From contig JAMXSV010000028.1 in assembly GCA_027559495.1 (NCBI GenBank), forward strand, positions 124,001 through 188,000: 64,000 bases of DNA, read 5' to 3'. Below, piece after piece: positions 24,483 through 36,954 of this stretch (position 1 is the stretch's first letter; each line of letters opens with the position of its first letter). The notes under the pieces are model-generated. The model was not told the origin of the DNA, searched no databases, and worked only from the letters and a program-made list of their open reading frames with translations. The position numbers and the translations under genes were made by a program. The stretch comes from Aurifilum marmelostoma (lineage: Eukaryota; Ascomycota; Sordariomycetes; Diaporthales; Cryphonectriaceae).

Positions 24483-27400
24483 ATGATACCAAGAACCATG
24501 GTGTCCAACGAGGTTTACCTGCTGCCGCTCAACGACGACGGCTCGCCCGATGTCGCCGGCCAATATGTCTACATCGCCCCAAAGACGCATGACCCCGTCA
24601 CCATCCGCTTCACCATCGAGGGCACCTCAAGCATATGTCGCCACGGCAGTCTGTGGGTCAACATTCCGGACCATGACCAAGAGTTCCAGAGGCACAACTT
24701 CAGAGAGTTCCCCCTCGTGCCCAACTTCACCCGCGACATAGAGATCTCTATCCCCATCTATAAGCCTGGGCCCTATACCTACTATGTCACCTATGCGGCC
24801 CTGCCAGAGCTGTCCGAGGTGCTGCGTGAGACCGGCGCCGCCAGCGAGGACAAGAAGCAGTCCCCCTTCTTCTACATTGATGTCGCACCCCGCCTGAGCC
24901 TCGACGGCTCACCTCTGCCCCTGCCCGCCCTGTCCGTCTTCTCCATCATCAGCAAGTTTATGGGCAGATACCCTCAGGACTGGGAGAGACATCTGGCCGG
25001 CATCAGTGACAGGGGGTATAACATGATTCATTTCACCCCGCTGCAGGTCCGTGGAGAGTCCAACTCGCCCTACAGCCTTTATGACCAGCTCGGCTGGGAC
25101 CCCACATGTTTCCCTGCCGGGAAGGAGGACGTCAAGAAGATGGTGGACAGCCTGGAGCAGAACCACTCCCTACTGAGCCTGACCGATATCGTCCTGAACC
25201 ACACGGCCAACAACACCGAGTGGCTCCTCGAGCACCCTGATGCGGGCTACAACCTGACCACTGCCCCCTGGCTCGAGTCCGCCTACCTGCTTGACACCAA
25301 GCTGCTCGAGCTCGGCTACAAGCTCGACAAGCTTGGTCTGCCCACGGACATTCAGTCCGAGGAGGATCTCGTCAAGATCATGGGCGCTGTGAGAAACGTC
25401 ATCAGCGACATTCGCCTCTGGGAGTACTATGCTCTCGACGTCGATCGGGACGCGGACGCTGGTGTTGAGGCCTGGACCACCGGGCGCGCCGACGAGGCTG
25501 CCCTTGCCCTGCCACGCGGGTCCGTTGAGGAGCAGGCTGCCCTCCTGAGGTCAGGCCTCGTGGGCGTGGACCGCCTTGGCGAGCGCTTCCGGCGCAAGGT
25601 CAGGCCAGAGGTCGGCGCCTCCTATCTTACAGCCGTTGTGGGCAAGTTTGAGTCCGCCACAGACGAACAAAAGGCGGATGCCCGAGCGAAGTTGGCATCC
25701 GGCCTGGATGTTGTCAATGTTGAGTACTACAAGGAATACGACGCTGAGTCGGCCGTCATTCTTGACCAGCTGTTCAACCGCATCAAGTACTGCCGCCTGG
25801 ATGAACACGGCCCAAAGATGGGTCCCATTGGCACAGACAGCCCCCTGATCGAGTCCTATTTCACTCGCCTGCCATCCAACGAGAAGACAGCAAAGCACAA
25901 GAAGGAGGACCTGGCTCTTGCGAACAACGGCTGGGTATGGGGTGGCAACGCGCTTGTTGACAATGCTGGCCCCGACTCCAGGGTGTACCTGCGGCGCGAG
26001 GTGATTGTCTGGGGCGATTGCGTCAAGCTGAGGTACGGCAAGACACCCGAAGACAGCCCGTTCCTCTGGGAACACATGACCAAGTACGCTCGCATGCTGG
26101 CTAAGTACTTTGCGGGTTTCCGTATCGACAACTGCCACTCGACCCCCATTCACGTCGCAGAGCACATCCTCGACGAGGCGAGGCGGATCCGGCCAGATCT
26201 GTACGTTGTTGCAGAGCTTTTTTCCGGCTCTGAAGAGATGGACTACGTCTTCGTGAAGAGGCTGGGCCTGAGCTCTCTCATTCGCGAGGCCATGCAGGCC
26301 TGGAGCACGGGCGAGCTCAGTCGTCTGGTTCACCGCCACGGCGGCCGTCCCATTGGAAGTTTCGAGGTGGATGAGGTGTCAAAGAACAGCAACAAGAGCC
26401 CCACATCGCCTCCAATGTCGCCGACAGGCCAGAATGGCCCATCGTCCCAGAATGGGGATGAGTCAATGACGAGGGAGGTCGTCCGCCGCATCAAGCCTGT
26501 ACCTGTCCAGGCCCTGTTCATGGACTGCACACATGACAATGAGACGCCTGCGCAGAAGCGGGACGCTCGCGATACGCTTCCGAACGCAGCGCTCGTCAAC
26601 ATGTGTGCCAGCGCCACTGGCAGTGTGATGGGCTACGACGAGATATATCCTAAGCTCATTGACCTGGTAGGCGAGACTAGATTGTACACATCCGAGTCTT
26701 CCAACGGTAAAAAGATCGAGATAGGCGGTGGCAAGAACGGTATTGGCGGTGTCAAGAAGCTCCTGAACCAGATTCACACGCTCATGGGCAAGGATGGCTA
26801 TGACGAGACTCACATACACCACGAGGACCAGTACATCACAGTGCACAGGGTGCATCCCGAGTCCCGGAAGGGATATTTCCTCATCGCTCATACTGCCTTT
26901 CCAGGATACGGCAACGGCAACGGTGCCTTTAACCCTGTCCATCTCACCGGCACCAAGGTCCGGCACCTGGGAAGTTGGATGCTCGAAGTCGACACCCGTG
27001 ATGAGGCCAAGAAGGAGGTGCTGGAGGATAAGAAGGCACTGCGAGGACTTCCGAGCCGCGTCATAGACCTCCCGGGCGTCCGAATCGATGTCAAGGGGGC
27101 CGATACCACCATTACCGTCCGTGATAAGTTCCCGCCCGGAAGCATAGCCCTCTTCGAGACCTGGATCCCCGCCGCTGAGCACTCGTCCGGTCTCGATACC
27201 TTTGTCACCTCGGGTGCGAAGGAGGCATTCGCCGAGCTGGACCTAATCGACTTGAACTTCCTCCTCTACCGTTGTGAGGCGGAAGAGCGGGACAGCAGTG
27301 GTGGGAGCGACGGTGTCTATGACATCCCTGGCCACGGGAAGCTTGTCTACGCGGGCCTGCAAGGTTGGTGGAGTATTCTGAAGGATGTGATACGAGACAA

Positions 27401-29223
27401 CAACCTCGCTCACCCTCTCTGCCAAAATCTCCGTGATGGCCAATGGGTTCTGGACTACATCGTCGGCCGTCTCGAGCGTGCCTCCAAGAGCGAGCTTTAC
27501 GCCCGAATTGCAAAGCCGGCCTTGTGGCTGACGGAGCGGTTCGATGCGGTCCGCAAGATTCCCAGCTTCCTTCTGCCTCGCTACTTTGGTCTGATCATGC
27601 GTGCCGCGTACATGGCGGCATGGGAGCGCGGCATCTCGCTGATGAACGAGAATGTGCAGAAGGGCCAGTGGTTCTTGCAGAGCCTTGCTATGGTCAGCGT
27701 GCAGCAGCAGGGCGTGGTCAAGTCTGGCTCACTGTATCCCAAGACCCTGGTCCCGTCTCTTGCTGCCGGCCTGCCCCACTTTGCCGTGGAATGGGCTCGA
27801 TGCTGGGGCCGTGATGTCTTCATCTCCCTGCGCGGTCTTCTTCTCGGGACCGGGCGGTTCGAGGAGGCCAAGGAGCATATTAAGGCGTTCGCGAGCGTTC
27901 TGAAGCACGGCATGATCCCCAACCTCCTCGCCTCTGGCAACACGCCCCGCTACAACGCCCGCGACTCCATCTGGTTCTTCCTTCAGTGCATCCAGGACTA
28001 CACCAAGCTGGCTCCCAACGGGCTGGAGATCCTGCAGGAAAAGACCAAACGGCGCTTCCTGCCATACGATGACACGTGGTTTGATACTGAGGACCCACGG
28101 GCCTACTCGACGGAGAGCACGATTGAGGATGTGATCCAGGAGGCCCTACAGCGCCATGCAGAGGGCATGTCTTTCCGCGAGGCCAATGCTGGCCCTCAAA
28201 TTGACTCCCAGATGAGAGACGAGGGTTTCAACATTGAGGTCCATGTGGACTGGAACAACGGCTTTGTGTTTGGTGGCAACCAGTTCAACTGCGGAACCTG
28301 GATGGACAAGATGGGCGAGAGCGAGCGCGCAGGCTCCAAGGGCATCCCAGGCACGCCCCGTGACGGAGCTGCCGTGGAGATCACCGGCCTGCTGTACAGC
28401 ACCCTCCACTGGGTACACGAGCTCTCCAGCCAGGGCAAGTTCAAGTACAGCAGCGTCACCAAGGCGGACAAGTCCACCATCGGCTTCAAAGAGTGGGCGG
28501 ACCTGATCAAGGCCAACTTTGAGCGCTGTTACTACGTCCCCCTCTCTGCGGAAGCCGATAAGGATTACGATGTCAACTCCAGCATCGTCAACAGACGCGG
28601 CATCTACAAGGACCTGTACCGGTCTGGCAAGGAGTACGAGGACTACCAGCTCCGGGCTAACTTCCCCATCAGCATGACTGTTGCTCCGGACCTATTTGAC
28701 GCCCAACATGCCATCGACGCTCTCATCTTGACCGACAAGGTTCTCCGCGGGCCGACTGGCATGGCGACGCTCGACCCAGCCGATCTCAACTACAGGCCAT
28801 ACTACATCAACTCGGAGGACAGCGACGACTTCGCCACCTCCAAGGGCAGGAACTACCACCAGGGACCCGAGTGGCTGTGGCCCACGGGCTTCTTCCTCCG
28901 TGCGCTGCTCAAGTTCGACCTAGCGAGACGCAACCCCAGCGATAGGGAGGGCCGCACGGAGGCGTTCCAGCAGGTCACAAAGAGGCTGATGGGGTGCAAG
29001 AACATGATCAGGGAGTCTCCCTGGGCGGGACTGGCAGAGCTGACCCAGAAGGACGGCGCCTTTTGCGGTGATTCGGTAGGTTGATACCCAAGTCCAGAGC
29101 CCTCTTGATCCACCCACAGAGGTTCATGCTTTGCTAACACTCCCTCAACAGTGCCCAACACAGGCATGGTCAGCTAGCTGCCTGATCGACCTCTACATGG
29201 ATGCTGCGGAGTATCAGGCCTAA
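24483..29223 (+). CDS. Glycogen debranching enzyme
   Basis: Exons 24483-29075 and 29152-29223 (1554 aa; yeast Gdb1 is about 1536). A cytosolic bifunctional enzyme: an N-terminal 4-alpha-glucanotransferase (GH13-like) moves maltosyl/maltotriosyl units, and a C-terminal amylo-alpha-1,6-glucosidase (GH133) removes the remaining branch glucose. Catalytic candidates visible are D549 in FRIDNCHSTP, E578 in VVAELFSGSE (transferase) and D1275 in CGTWMDKMGE (glucosidase). The last intron (29076-29151) separates a 24-codon tail ending in LIDLYMDAAEYQA. ATG 24483 is the first in-frame ATG; ATG 24498 is an alternative five codons on. A low-complexity insert lies near residue 640-660 (SNKSPTSPPMS). The frame is intact over almost 4.6 kb. 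An alpha-amylase gene lies 5 kb downstream on the same strand. Confidence 0.96.
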
Positions 29224-30284
29224 GAACAGAGAGCAGGACGAGGGCGTAAGAGACAGGTTTTCGCAATGGGTTTGCACTGCATCTTGTGTGGGGAAATTTT
29301 TACAATCCCCCTCCAAGGGTTGGAAAGGACAAAGAGACATGCATACATACAATTATTTCCTTTTATCCTTTTTTCCTCCCCCAGAGAATGGGTGGCGGGT
29401 ATTAGTGATGAACTCGAAAATTCTATATTAGATCCGGGCCTACCTAAGATGCTGTATAAGAACACTGACTGCATGATTACAAGTAGTGATGAATGAGAAT
29501 GTCTAGTTGAGGAGTCGACAAGACGAGAATTGGGATTCATTGTGCAGTGCAATCATGATAGAGCGGGGGGCGTCACCAGTCCCACACAGATCAAGGCGAC
29601 AAAATCAATCCTCTCTTTATTGCGGTTCCAAGAAGAGCAGAAACAAGGTCCGTCCGGCCCCGTGCGACAAACGCTATAGAATATAGTGGTGGTAGTATCT
29701 TAGGAAAGAAGTAAAGAAAGGGGGGGGGGGACAAATAGTCAAAAAGAAGAAGAAAAAAAAGAAGAAAAAGGAGGATACAAATCGAAAAAGAGCTCTTCTG
29801 GACGCAACAAACAAGGAGCAATACCGATTTGTTTGTGTCAAGAAGGCGCCGTCACGCCCGTTGGACCTCTCTGCTCTCTGGAACTGCCCTGGTTTCTCGC
29901 GCAAAGATTCATTGTTTTCCCCCCCCATTTCCCACCTAGTTCCATACCCAAAAACAAAACAAACAGCAGACGCCTGAAATGAAGGCGAGATAGTACTAGT
30001 TCACAACGCCACAGCCCTGCCGAAATTTTCAAAGTCGCCTTCAACATCCCATCGTCTTCGAGTATCTGCTGGTGCCGCTTGCCTTCGCTTGCCAGGTCAT
30101 CCAGCAGAGAGTTTAGAAGGACATCTCATGCTCCGGCCGTGCGCCATTGTCCTCAGTCGCTCGGTGGTCATTACAATATCGTGTTTGTTTCTGGTTTTCT
30201 TATTTTTTTCCTCCTCGGAGGGGTTCTTTCTTTCTTTTTTGTTTTTCACCTTTCTTCCCTCTTGTATTGCTTTCAGCGTGCTCA
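29224..30284. other. Convergent spacer, debranching enzyme / Cys-rich protein
   Basis: This 1.06-kb gap lies between converging genes. A G11 run is at 29720-29730 next to A-rich sequence. There are no credible open frames, and both 3' untranslated regions must lie here. Confidence 0.6.
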
Positions 30285-31103
30285 TCATGACCTACCTGTG
30301 AGGTTCCACTTCCTCTTGGGAGGCTTCTCATTGTCTGGCATGAAAACGCCTGGGCGAGAGGCAGCATGTACAGAGCCGGAACGATTCGGGGTGCCGTACG
30401 GATTCTGACCTGACCCTGTGCGTGCGGCGAGGTTCTTGCCGAGGGCATACTGGCGATCCTTCTTGCGAAGGTAGTGGCGCCGCCAGAAAGCGGCACCCGT
30501 CCAGATACCAGCAATGCCGACGACCATGACGACGATGAAGATGACCCACTGCCAGTGAGAGGATAGCCTGATTTTGTACAGGGACGAGGTCAGTTCATCA
30601 GTCTCAAAATGCAGGATCAAAAAATGGGAGGAAGGGGAAAAAAAGGGGGGGGGGGAGGGATTTGACTCACCAGCCACCGCCACCGCCACTAGAAGAAGCC
30701 TTCGCAGAAGATGTGGATGATGACCCGGCGGAGGAGGTCGAGGTAGTGTCGTCGGCGGCTAGGGCCTGCACACTCTTGCACATGCTCTGGTACCAGCTGG
30801 TGATGCTGTCATAGCCGCTGGGGTCGGCAGTACATGCGTCGTCGCAGGGTCCAGCGGTGGTGGAAGAGAAGGCGGACAGCCTGCTGTCGGAGCAAAAACA
30901 CTGCTCGTAGACGACCGAAGTGGTGGAGGCGACCACAGGGGGCACACAGGCGCCATTGACATCATAGAGAGGGCCGCAGGATGATGCGCAGGCTGGAAGA
31001 CTGGCAAAGGGGACGATGGTTGTCGACGCTGTGACGGGCAAGGAATGTCAGTACGGGGAGCGCGCCGCGCAGGGAGCAAAACAAGAGCCAAAAGCGTACC
31101 CAT
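30285..31103 (-). CDS. Cysteine-rich single-pass membrane protein
   Basis: Transcript-order exons 31103-31100 (ATGG), 31028-30671, 30567-30285 (214 aa). The outer part has eight cysteines over about 80 residues, a count reminiscent of CFEM-type surface domains but with wider spacing. A Ser/Thr/Gly-rich stalk follows, then one hydrophobic segment (WVIFIVVMVVGIAGIWTGAA), an Arg/Lys stop-transfer (WRRHYLRKK) and a 50-residue basic cytosolic tail. Introns are 31029-31099 (with a CTGAC branch site) and 30568-30670. Splicing places the initiator ATG one base before intron 1, and the resulting N-terminus (MASTTIVPF) has no signal peptide, unusual for this architecture. No upstream ATG exists on this strand for several hundred bases. 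Function unknown; probably a surface or adhesion-type protein. Confidence 0.7.
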
Positions 31104-34100
31104 CTTGAAGGAGTCCAGCAATAACAGCCGTGTAGCGGCTCTGAATATGTTCCCACTACAAGTTGTCTGGGCTGAAATGGGTCTTCACGCTTTTGCGAAT
31201 TCCAACGACCAAGGCGGGAATGGTGAATAGAGACGTGCGCTTGGATTGCTCGAAACAGGACGGCGGTCGCAATGAGGTGCGAGTATTGTTGAGCGCGCAG
31301 TCGTAACAAGAGCGTCGAGAGAGAGGCACGACTTGTTTGCACTGTGATATAAAATCGAACCTGAGAGGTTCAATTGCGGCCAGCTTCGACCGATCGTTCC
31401 GGACGAGCGGTGACGGCTCACTCGAGCGATGGTGGGTGATGGTCTGCGGGCAAGCGGCCTCGGTTTCTGACCCGAACTGTGCTACAGAGATGCTTCCGCT
31501 GCTGGCTGCCGGTCTGTTGTGGTAAGTCGTCTATTGCTGGAGGGGGGAGATGGTCGAGCCAGAGAGAGACCTGTGCTGACGATTGGTGGTGAAGGTGGTC
31601 TCGTGTGTACGTGTGGTCGTATGCAGGTTGCCGGGTTTTGGTGAAAATGGATCGATCAGCTGGGGGTGAAATGGTAGAGAAGAGAGTCTAGTCTATAGAG
31701 TGGAGATGGGAATCCAAGACCGAGAAAATGCATGTACTGTGTGTATGTACGCAATGCAAATGTACCGAGGGGGGGGGGGGTGCACGAGACAAGCGTGCGT
31801 GTAAGTCCGTAATGCTCTGTCGATCTCGTCGCCCGCCAGATGGGAAATCGGAAAGAAAGAAAAAGAAAAAGAAAAAAAGTTGGCGGGTCGATCAATTAGT
31901 CGTTGCTTGTCGTTCCCGTCCTCGTGGCCGTGGTGACCGGCTTGGTCGATCTCCTCGCACAGGTAAACGAGTGTGGCGCTATCCCTCTATATGCAGACGG
32001 TGTTTAATTCTCCGTCGTGCTGATGGTGGAGGAGTGTCTGAATGGACGAATGGATCGTGTCGAGGACGATGGTGACGAAGAGTGGAGAGAGGGAGGGAAT
32101 GGGCGAGTGAAGGAGAAGAAGAGGAGGCAAAGGTCGACAGAGAAGGTTAGTGGTACCAGTGAGAGTGTCAGTGGACAGTGGCAGGTGATCATCGGTTGGT
32201 AGGGCAGCAAGGAAGGGAGAGAGAGAAGCCAGTGGCTGCTGGCAAACCTTGTTGCAGGTGGTAGGCCCCGGAGATTGTCACTGATGGGGCCAAGGGCATC
32301 AGAACTGCACCCAGGTAATGTGTGATGACCCCCCCAAATCATGCCCTGGACCAGGCCTGGCCTTGGTGGAGCATGGGGGCACCTGACAGTGGATTTGGGC
32401 CCTCCCTGGATGACCCTGCATTGGCCTGTACTCCGCACACTCCGGCTTATTGGCTTGGGAATTGAGAGTTGGGAAAGGGCAGAGAGGGGGGGGGCGGGAA
32501 TGAAGGGCTGGCTGCTGACGCAATCATTCTCCTGCGCCTTTCTGCAGCAGGGATCGAACGGCACGGGTAGATCGTGATTGGGTCCTGCGGGGGCCAGGGA
32601 GGGTGCTGTGAGAGGTGGTAGTGCCATAGTCCGCATGCATAGTGCTTGGCTTGCTTGGCACTGCTGGTACAGGCTGTACTCCGTACAGGGCAATCATTGC
32701 AGATACACTCGCTACCGTAATTTAGCGTCTGCCGCTTACCAGCAGTACAGAGTAAATGTGCACGCTAATTATGCCCTTTTTTTTGTGCCTGCTCAGCTGC
32801 TGCTGTGTGTGCTCAGGCGGTTGGTGCTTGGCCCAGGCACAGTATATTTGTTGGGTTGGTGAGTGAGCGGCCAGATTTCGACTTCCGAAGCTACATAATA
32901 ACCGGCCCCCTCCCCCAACTCTCTCGCTCTCTCTGTCCCCTACACTCAAATGAGCTCAAAAGATTGGTCACGGATCCAGCAAACCCGTATTCGTTACTCA
33001 CAGTGCTGACAGGTACCCCAGGATGCTGCCAATTTTATTATTGCATACGATCCTCCCGAGCATGCCAGGCACAGGCACACGGTTTCTGTTAGTTGTCGCG
33101 TGGCCGCGTTTGCTTGGAATGCTCTCGTAAAACGCTGTGAAATTACAACACGTTAGGCTTTGTTGTCGTGTTCCTGGAGTGATCCTTTTGTCTCCCTCCT
33201 CTCTTCTGGTTTCTCCCTCGTTTACCTGCCCTGCCTGCCACCTCCGTCCTATGCATCCTGTAGCACCGTCATGTTGGGTCTCAGACCAAGCCATCCTTTC
33301 GCACCTGTCCAGTCTGGAATACGCTTGCTGACTCGGCACGGTCATGCCGAGTTGGAGCAGCTATGGTATGATCCTAAATATCCCCCCAGCCCCAGCTTCT
33401 CGAGGGCAAATCAAGGCCATCTGCTATTGCTATCACGTGAGCAGTGATGCTGTTCGGCATATGCAAGGTAGACACTGTTTGTTTGCATAGCACTACAGAT
33501 GTTATACTTGGCCCATCTTGTCTGTGGGCCACCAATGAGTTGATCGGCCGAGTGACCATGTTACAGTAAGGATGTTTTTGGTAGAGCACTTTCTGTCACG
33601 GTAACAGGTATTTTTTAAATGATCCAATCACTTCAACAGTGCAACAAGCAGAATGATTGGCATTTGGGTGAAGGCACGCACAGAGGCGGAGAGAGCGTGC
33701 ACACTTGTCATCGAGGTACACAGTACTGTTAGATCCTTGGGCACAGACTGGACCAGGCTACTGAGTCAATCACTGTGTGCGCTGTAACAGAGCATGCTGC
33801 TACTAACTAAATACTGTACCACAGCAGGCACAGTACAGACTTACCTTACTCGGTGCATACTCGAGAGTATATCACCGCTAGACCAACAAAATTAGAAGTG
33901 TCGAGTCCTGCTGTAAGAGCATAGGCCGGTGGACACTTGGATTACGTTATCGCGAGCGATTCCCCTTTTGAGGCATTATTATATGTGGCCCTGAACTGGC
34001 TTGAACTTTGTTGATATCAAAAGACTGCCAAGTCCTTTTTATTTGTCGTCACCTTGCTGGTTTTATTTTTATCGATGGTGGTTCTGTTGATTCATATATT

Positions 34101-34246
34101 CTCACCTCGTTTGGAAGACGTTTTTTCAACGTACACTCTTACTCTATTTTGCTGAATGATTGATCAACAAGAAGAAGAGAGAGAGAGAAAAAGAGACAAG
34201 GAGACCCAAAACTAGGCCGCATTTACATCTCGTGTGTCTAGGCATA
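31104..34246. other. 3.1-kb divergent spacer, Cys-rich protein / amylase
   Basis: It holds the promoters of both divergent genes. Seen: a G12 run (31769-31780), CT/GA-rich sequence (32050-32220), and an AT-rich amylase-proximal part. A 19-codon upstream open frame (34156-34215) sits in the amylase leader, 31 bp before its ATG. A 229-codon open frame on the minus strand (32004-32693) has no ATG at its start and no family features; I do not call it. Confidence 0.5.
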
Positions 34247-36449
34247 ATGGTCAGCTTCCCACCTCTCCCTCCGCGCCGTGGCGGGCAAACAGGCCGCCCA
34301 GACTTCTCTTCCACAAACAGCGACAATCAGACCATGTTCCAAGGCTTTGAATGGTACATACCATCCGACCATCAGCACTGGCAACGGCTCGACCACGCCC
34401 TCCCAAGCCTCGAGGCCCTAGGCATCACCAGCATATGGATCCCCCCTGCCTGCAAGGCCGGCTGGCACACGACCAACGGCTATGACCTTTACGACCTCTT
34501 CGACCTGGGCGAGTTCGACCAGAAGGGGGGGCAAGGCTACCAAGTGGGGCACCAAGGAGGAGCTCGTGGGCCTGGCCGAGAGAGCCAGGGCCAGGGGAAT
34601 CAGCATACTGTTTGATGCCGTGCTCAATCACAAGGCATCTGCTGATCATACTGAGACGGTGTTGGCGACAAAGATTGATCCAAAGAGTGAGTTGCCTAGA
34701 CCATGAGGAGGGCACAGAGCCCAGTCACAAAGTATCCGTGCGCAAGAAATCTGACATGCCTCATCGCTAGATCGTATGGTATCTGTGGGAAAACCGGGGG
34801 AGATCGAAGCGTGGTGTGGTTATGACTTTCATGGCCGGGGCTCTACATACAGCCCATTGAAATGGAACCAAACCCATTTTAATGGCATTGACTACTGCCA
34901 TCACTTGAAAAGCCATGGTCTGTGGAAATTCGAGGGCAAGGAATGGGCACAAGATGTCGATGAGGAGCTCGGCAACTACGATTACCTGTACGTGTTGCCA
35001 TCTTCCGGCGTATGATTATCTAACCTGTGGCATTGCCCAAGTGAGAAATGCTCTTGCTGATCATGATCCCCTCTCTGTGCAGCATGTTTGCAAATGTCGA
35101 TCATAGAAACCCAGAGGTCCGCCGGGATCTGTTCTACTGGGTCCAGTGGCTCGCAAACCAGTTGCCACTAGGAGGGCTGCGCCTGGACGCCATCAAACAT
35201 TATTCGGCCTCCTTCCTGAGAGACTTTCTCAGTCATGTCCGCGCCACTGCTGGGAAGGATTGGTTCATTGTCGGTGAATACTGGCGGGAGGATCTGAATG
35301 TGCTGACCAAGTACATTGAATATATGGACCATGGCCTGTCTCTGTTCGACGTGAGGCTCGTGTCGAACTTCTCTCGACTGTCGAGGAACGAAAATACAGA
35401 TCTTTCGAGTGTCTTTCAGGGGACTCTAGTCTCGCTTAAACCGAATAATGCTGTGGTGAGTTCTGGGCATACGTTCAATCTGCCGAGGTGATCGTGCAAT
35501 ACTCTAACATTCATCTCAGACTTTTGTTGCAAATCATGATACGGTATGTTTGGCTACGATGAAGTCACAAGCATCTTCTCCTTACAACACTCATGTGTCG
35601 AACAATACCACTAACGATATGCTGATTGGCTCTCTCCTTGTGCAGATGGAAGGTCAATCATTAGAAGTAAGTACAAGAATAAAGCTTTAGACAGATACAC
35701 TGTCAATACGACGCATTGAACACAACGATTGACACCCCCCTCAAAGACACCAGTAGCAGAATTCTTCGTTCCCCTCGCCTACGCACTCATCCTCCTGCGC
35801 GCAAATTGCGGTCTACCATGTGTCTTCTACGGCGATTTATACGGTTATCCCAAGCCAGACGGAAGCGGTTTCGTCAACCCCCCCTTTGGCGAGAAAATCA
35901 TCCCGCGGCTCCTCCTGGCCCGCAAGCTCTACGCCTACGGCCCGCAGGTCGATTACCTGGACCGGCCATACTGCATAGGCTTCACCAGGCAGGGCCAGGC
36001 CCCTCACCCGGCCGACGGTGGAGCCTCCTGCCCGCCCTGGAAGAGGGCTGGGCTGGCGGTCCTCATGACGAACGCGTGCGAGTTTGGCAGCAAGGCCATG
36101 TGCGTCGGGAAGCAGCACGCAGGCGAGGTCTGGACGGATATCCTGGGCGGCTGCTGGGGCCAGGTCCGGATCGACGACGAGGGGTTTGGGGTGTTTGGGT
36201 GTGCGCCGAGGAGCGTGGCTGTCTGGGTGCACAGTCAGGCTCCGCGGCGGGGTGAGCTGGACCAGTTTGTGTTGTGAGTTGAGCCCAATTTGGAGTTTTG
36301 GTCTACCTTCAACTGGAGACTTACTAATATGTCCTATAATCAGGGATTGGGATATCTATCGTCGTGGAGTTTACCGTGGGTCTGTGACGGCAAATGATTT
36401 ATACACGCCCAGACTGACCACGGAGCCGGCATGGATGTCGAGTGTATGA
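34247..36449 (+). CDS. Intracellular-type GH13 alpha-amylase, frame-broken by one base
   Basis: Exons 34247-34686, 34771-34987, 35083-35455, 35520-35543, 35646-35666, 35747-36273, 36344-36449. With one G discounted in the G7 run at 34525-34531 the product is 568 aa. No signal peptide, so probably cytosolic, like the fungal GH13_5 amylases (AmyD/AMY1 type) that trim alpha-glucans and in some species support cell-wall alpha-1,3-glucan synthesis. Visible (restored numbering): conserved region I DAVLNHK, nucleophile D254 (GGLRLDAIKH), acid/base E284 (FIVGEYWRED), and stabiliser D350 (FVANHDT). D350 is encoded by a 24-nt micro-exon followed by a 21-nt micro-exon. The last intron (36274-36343, TTACTAAT branch site) adds LDWDIYRRGVYRG and a tail; an in-frame TGA at 36275 is inside that intron. 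The extra G shifts the frame after residue 95. Either an assembly error or a true inactivating slip. Confidence 0.85.
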
Positions 36450-36954
36450 ATGAGGAACAGAGGAGTATTCGGATAGACTTTAGAGAAGAGAACAGAAAGA
36501 GCCTCATAGGCTGAACTGACATTCTTATTAGACGGTCATGGCTGAGATATATCCAAGAATATAGAGAGACTCTAGATCTGGTATTACTAGAGTCTACTTG
36601 TTGGTTTCAACTAGAGTGATGTTGGGGATGCCTCAGCTGAAACGTTAGATGGAAATACTCATCGCAGTGGACGCTTCATTAAGAATGGCTGCCAACAGAG
36701 TGGTGGCATTCGTGATCACTGCTCGAGAAGCAACATATAACAATGACTGATTCTGAATTATTTCTATCAAAAGATGACGCCCATAACACTCTAACCTAAT
36801 TACTCCAATATTCCCTGACCGCACCTCATCGTCAGGCTATGTGGCACTCCTCTGATCGCCCAATTCGATCTGACTCTCGTTGTGATGCTGCGTCGGGCCC
36901 GCCCAGCTAAACACCGACCAGTCTGCAGCCCCTTTCCTCTCATATCCTCGAGTA
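36450..36954. other. Convergent spacer, amylase / CFEM receptor
   Basis: This 505-bp AT-richer gap lies between converging genes. No credible coding sequence is visible. It presumably holds both 3' untranslated regions. Confidence 0.6.

Noticed and set aside
31029..31054. 26-nt intron restoring a signal-like leader in the Cys-rich gene
   Set aside because: Far below the minimum fungal intron size; the 71-nt intron has a proper donor, branch site and acceptor.
32004..32693. 229-codon minus-strand open frame in the spacer
   Set aside because: Begins with TTG, is Pro/Ser/Leu-rich and low-complexity, and has no recognisable domain.
36275..36277. TGA as the true end of the amylase
   Set aside because: It lies inside a GTGAGT intron with a TTACTAAT branch site; splicing adds a coherent tail (LDWDIYRRGVYRG) with its own stop.
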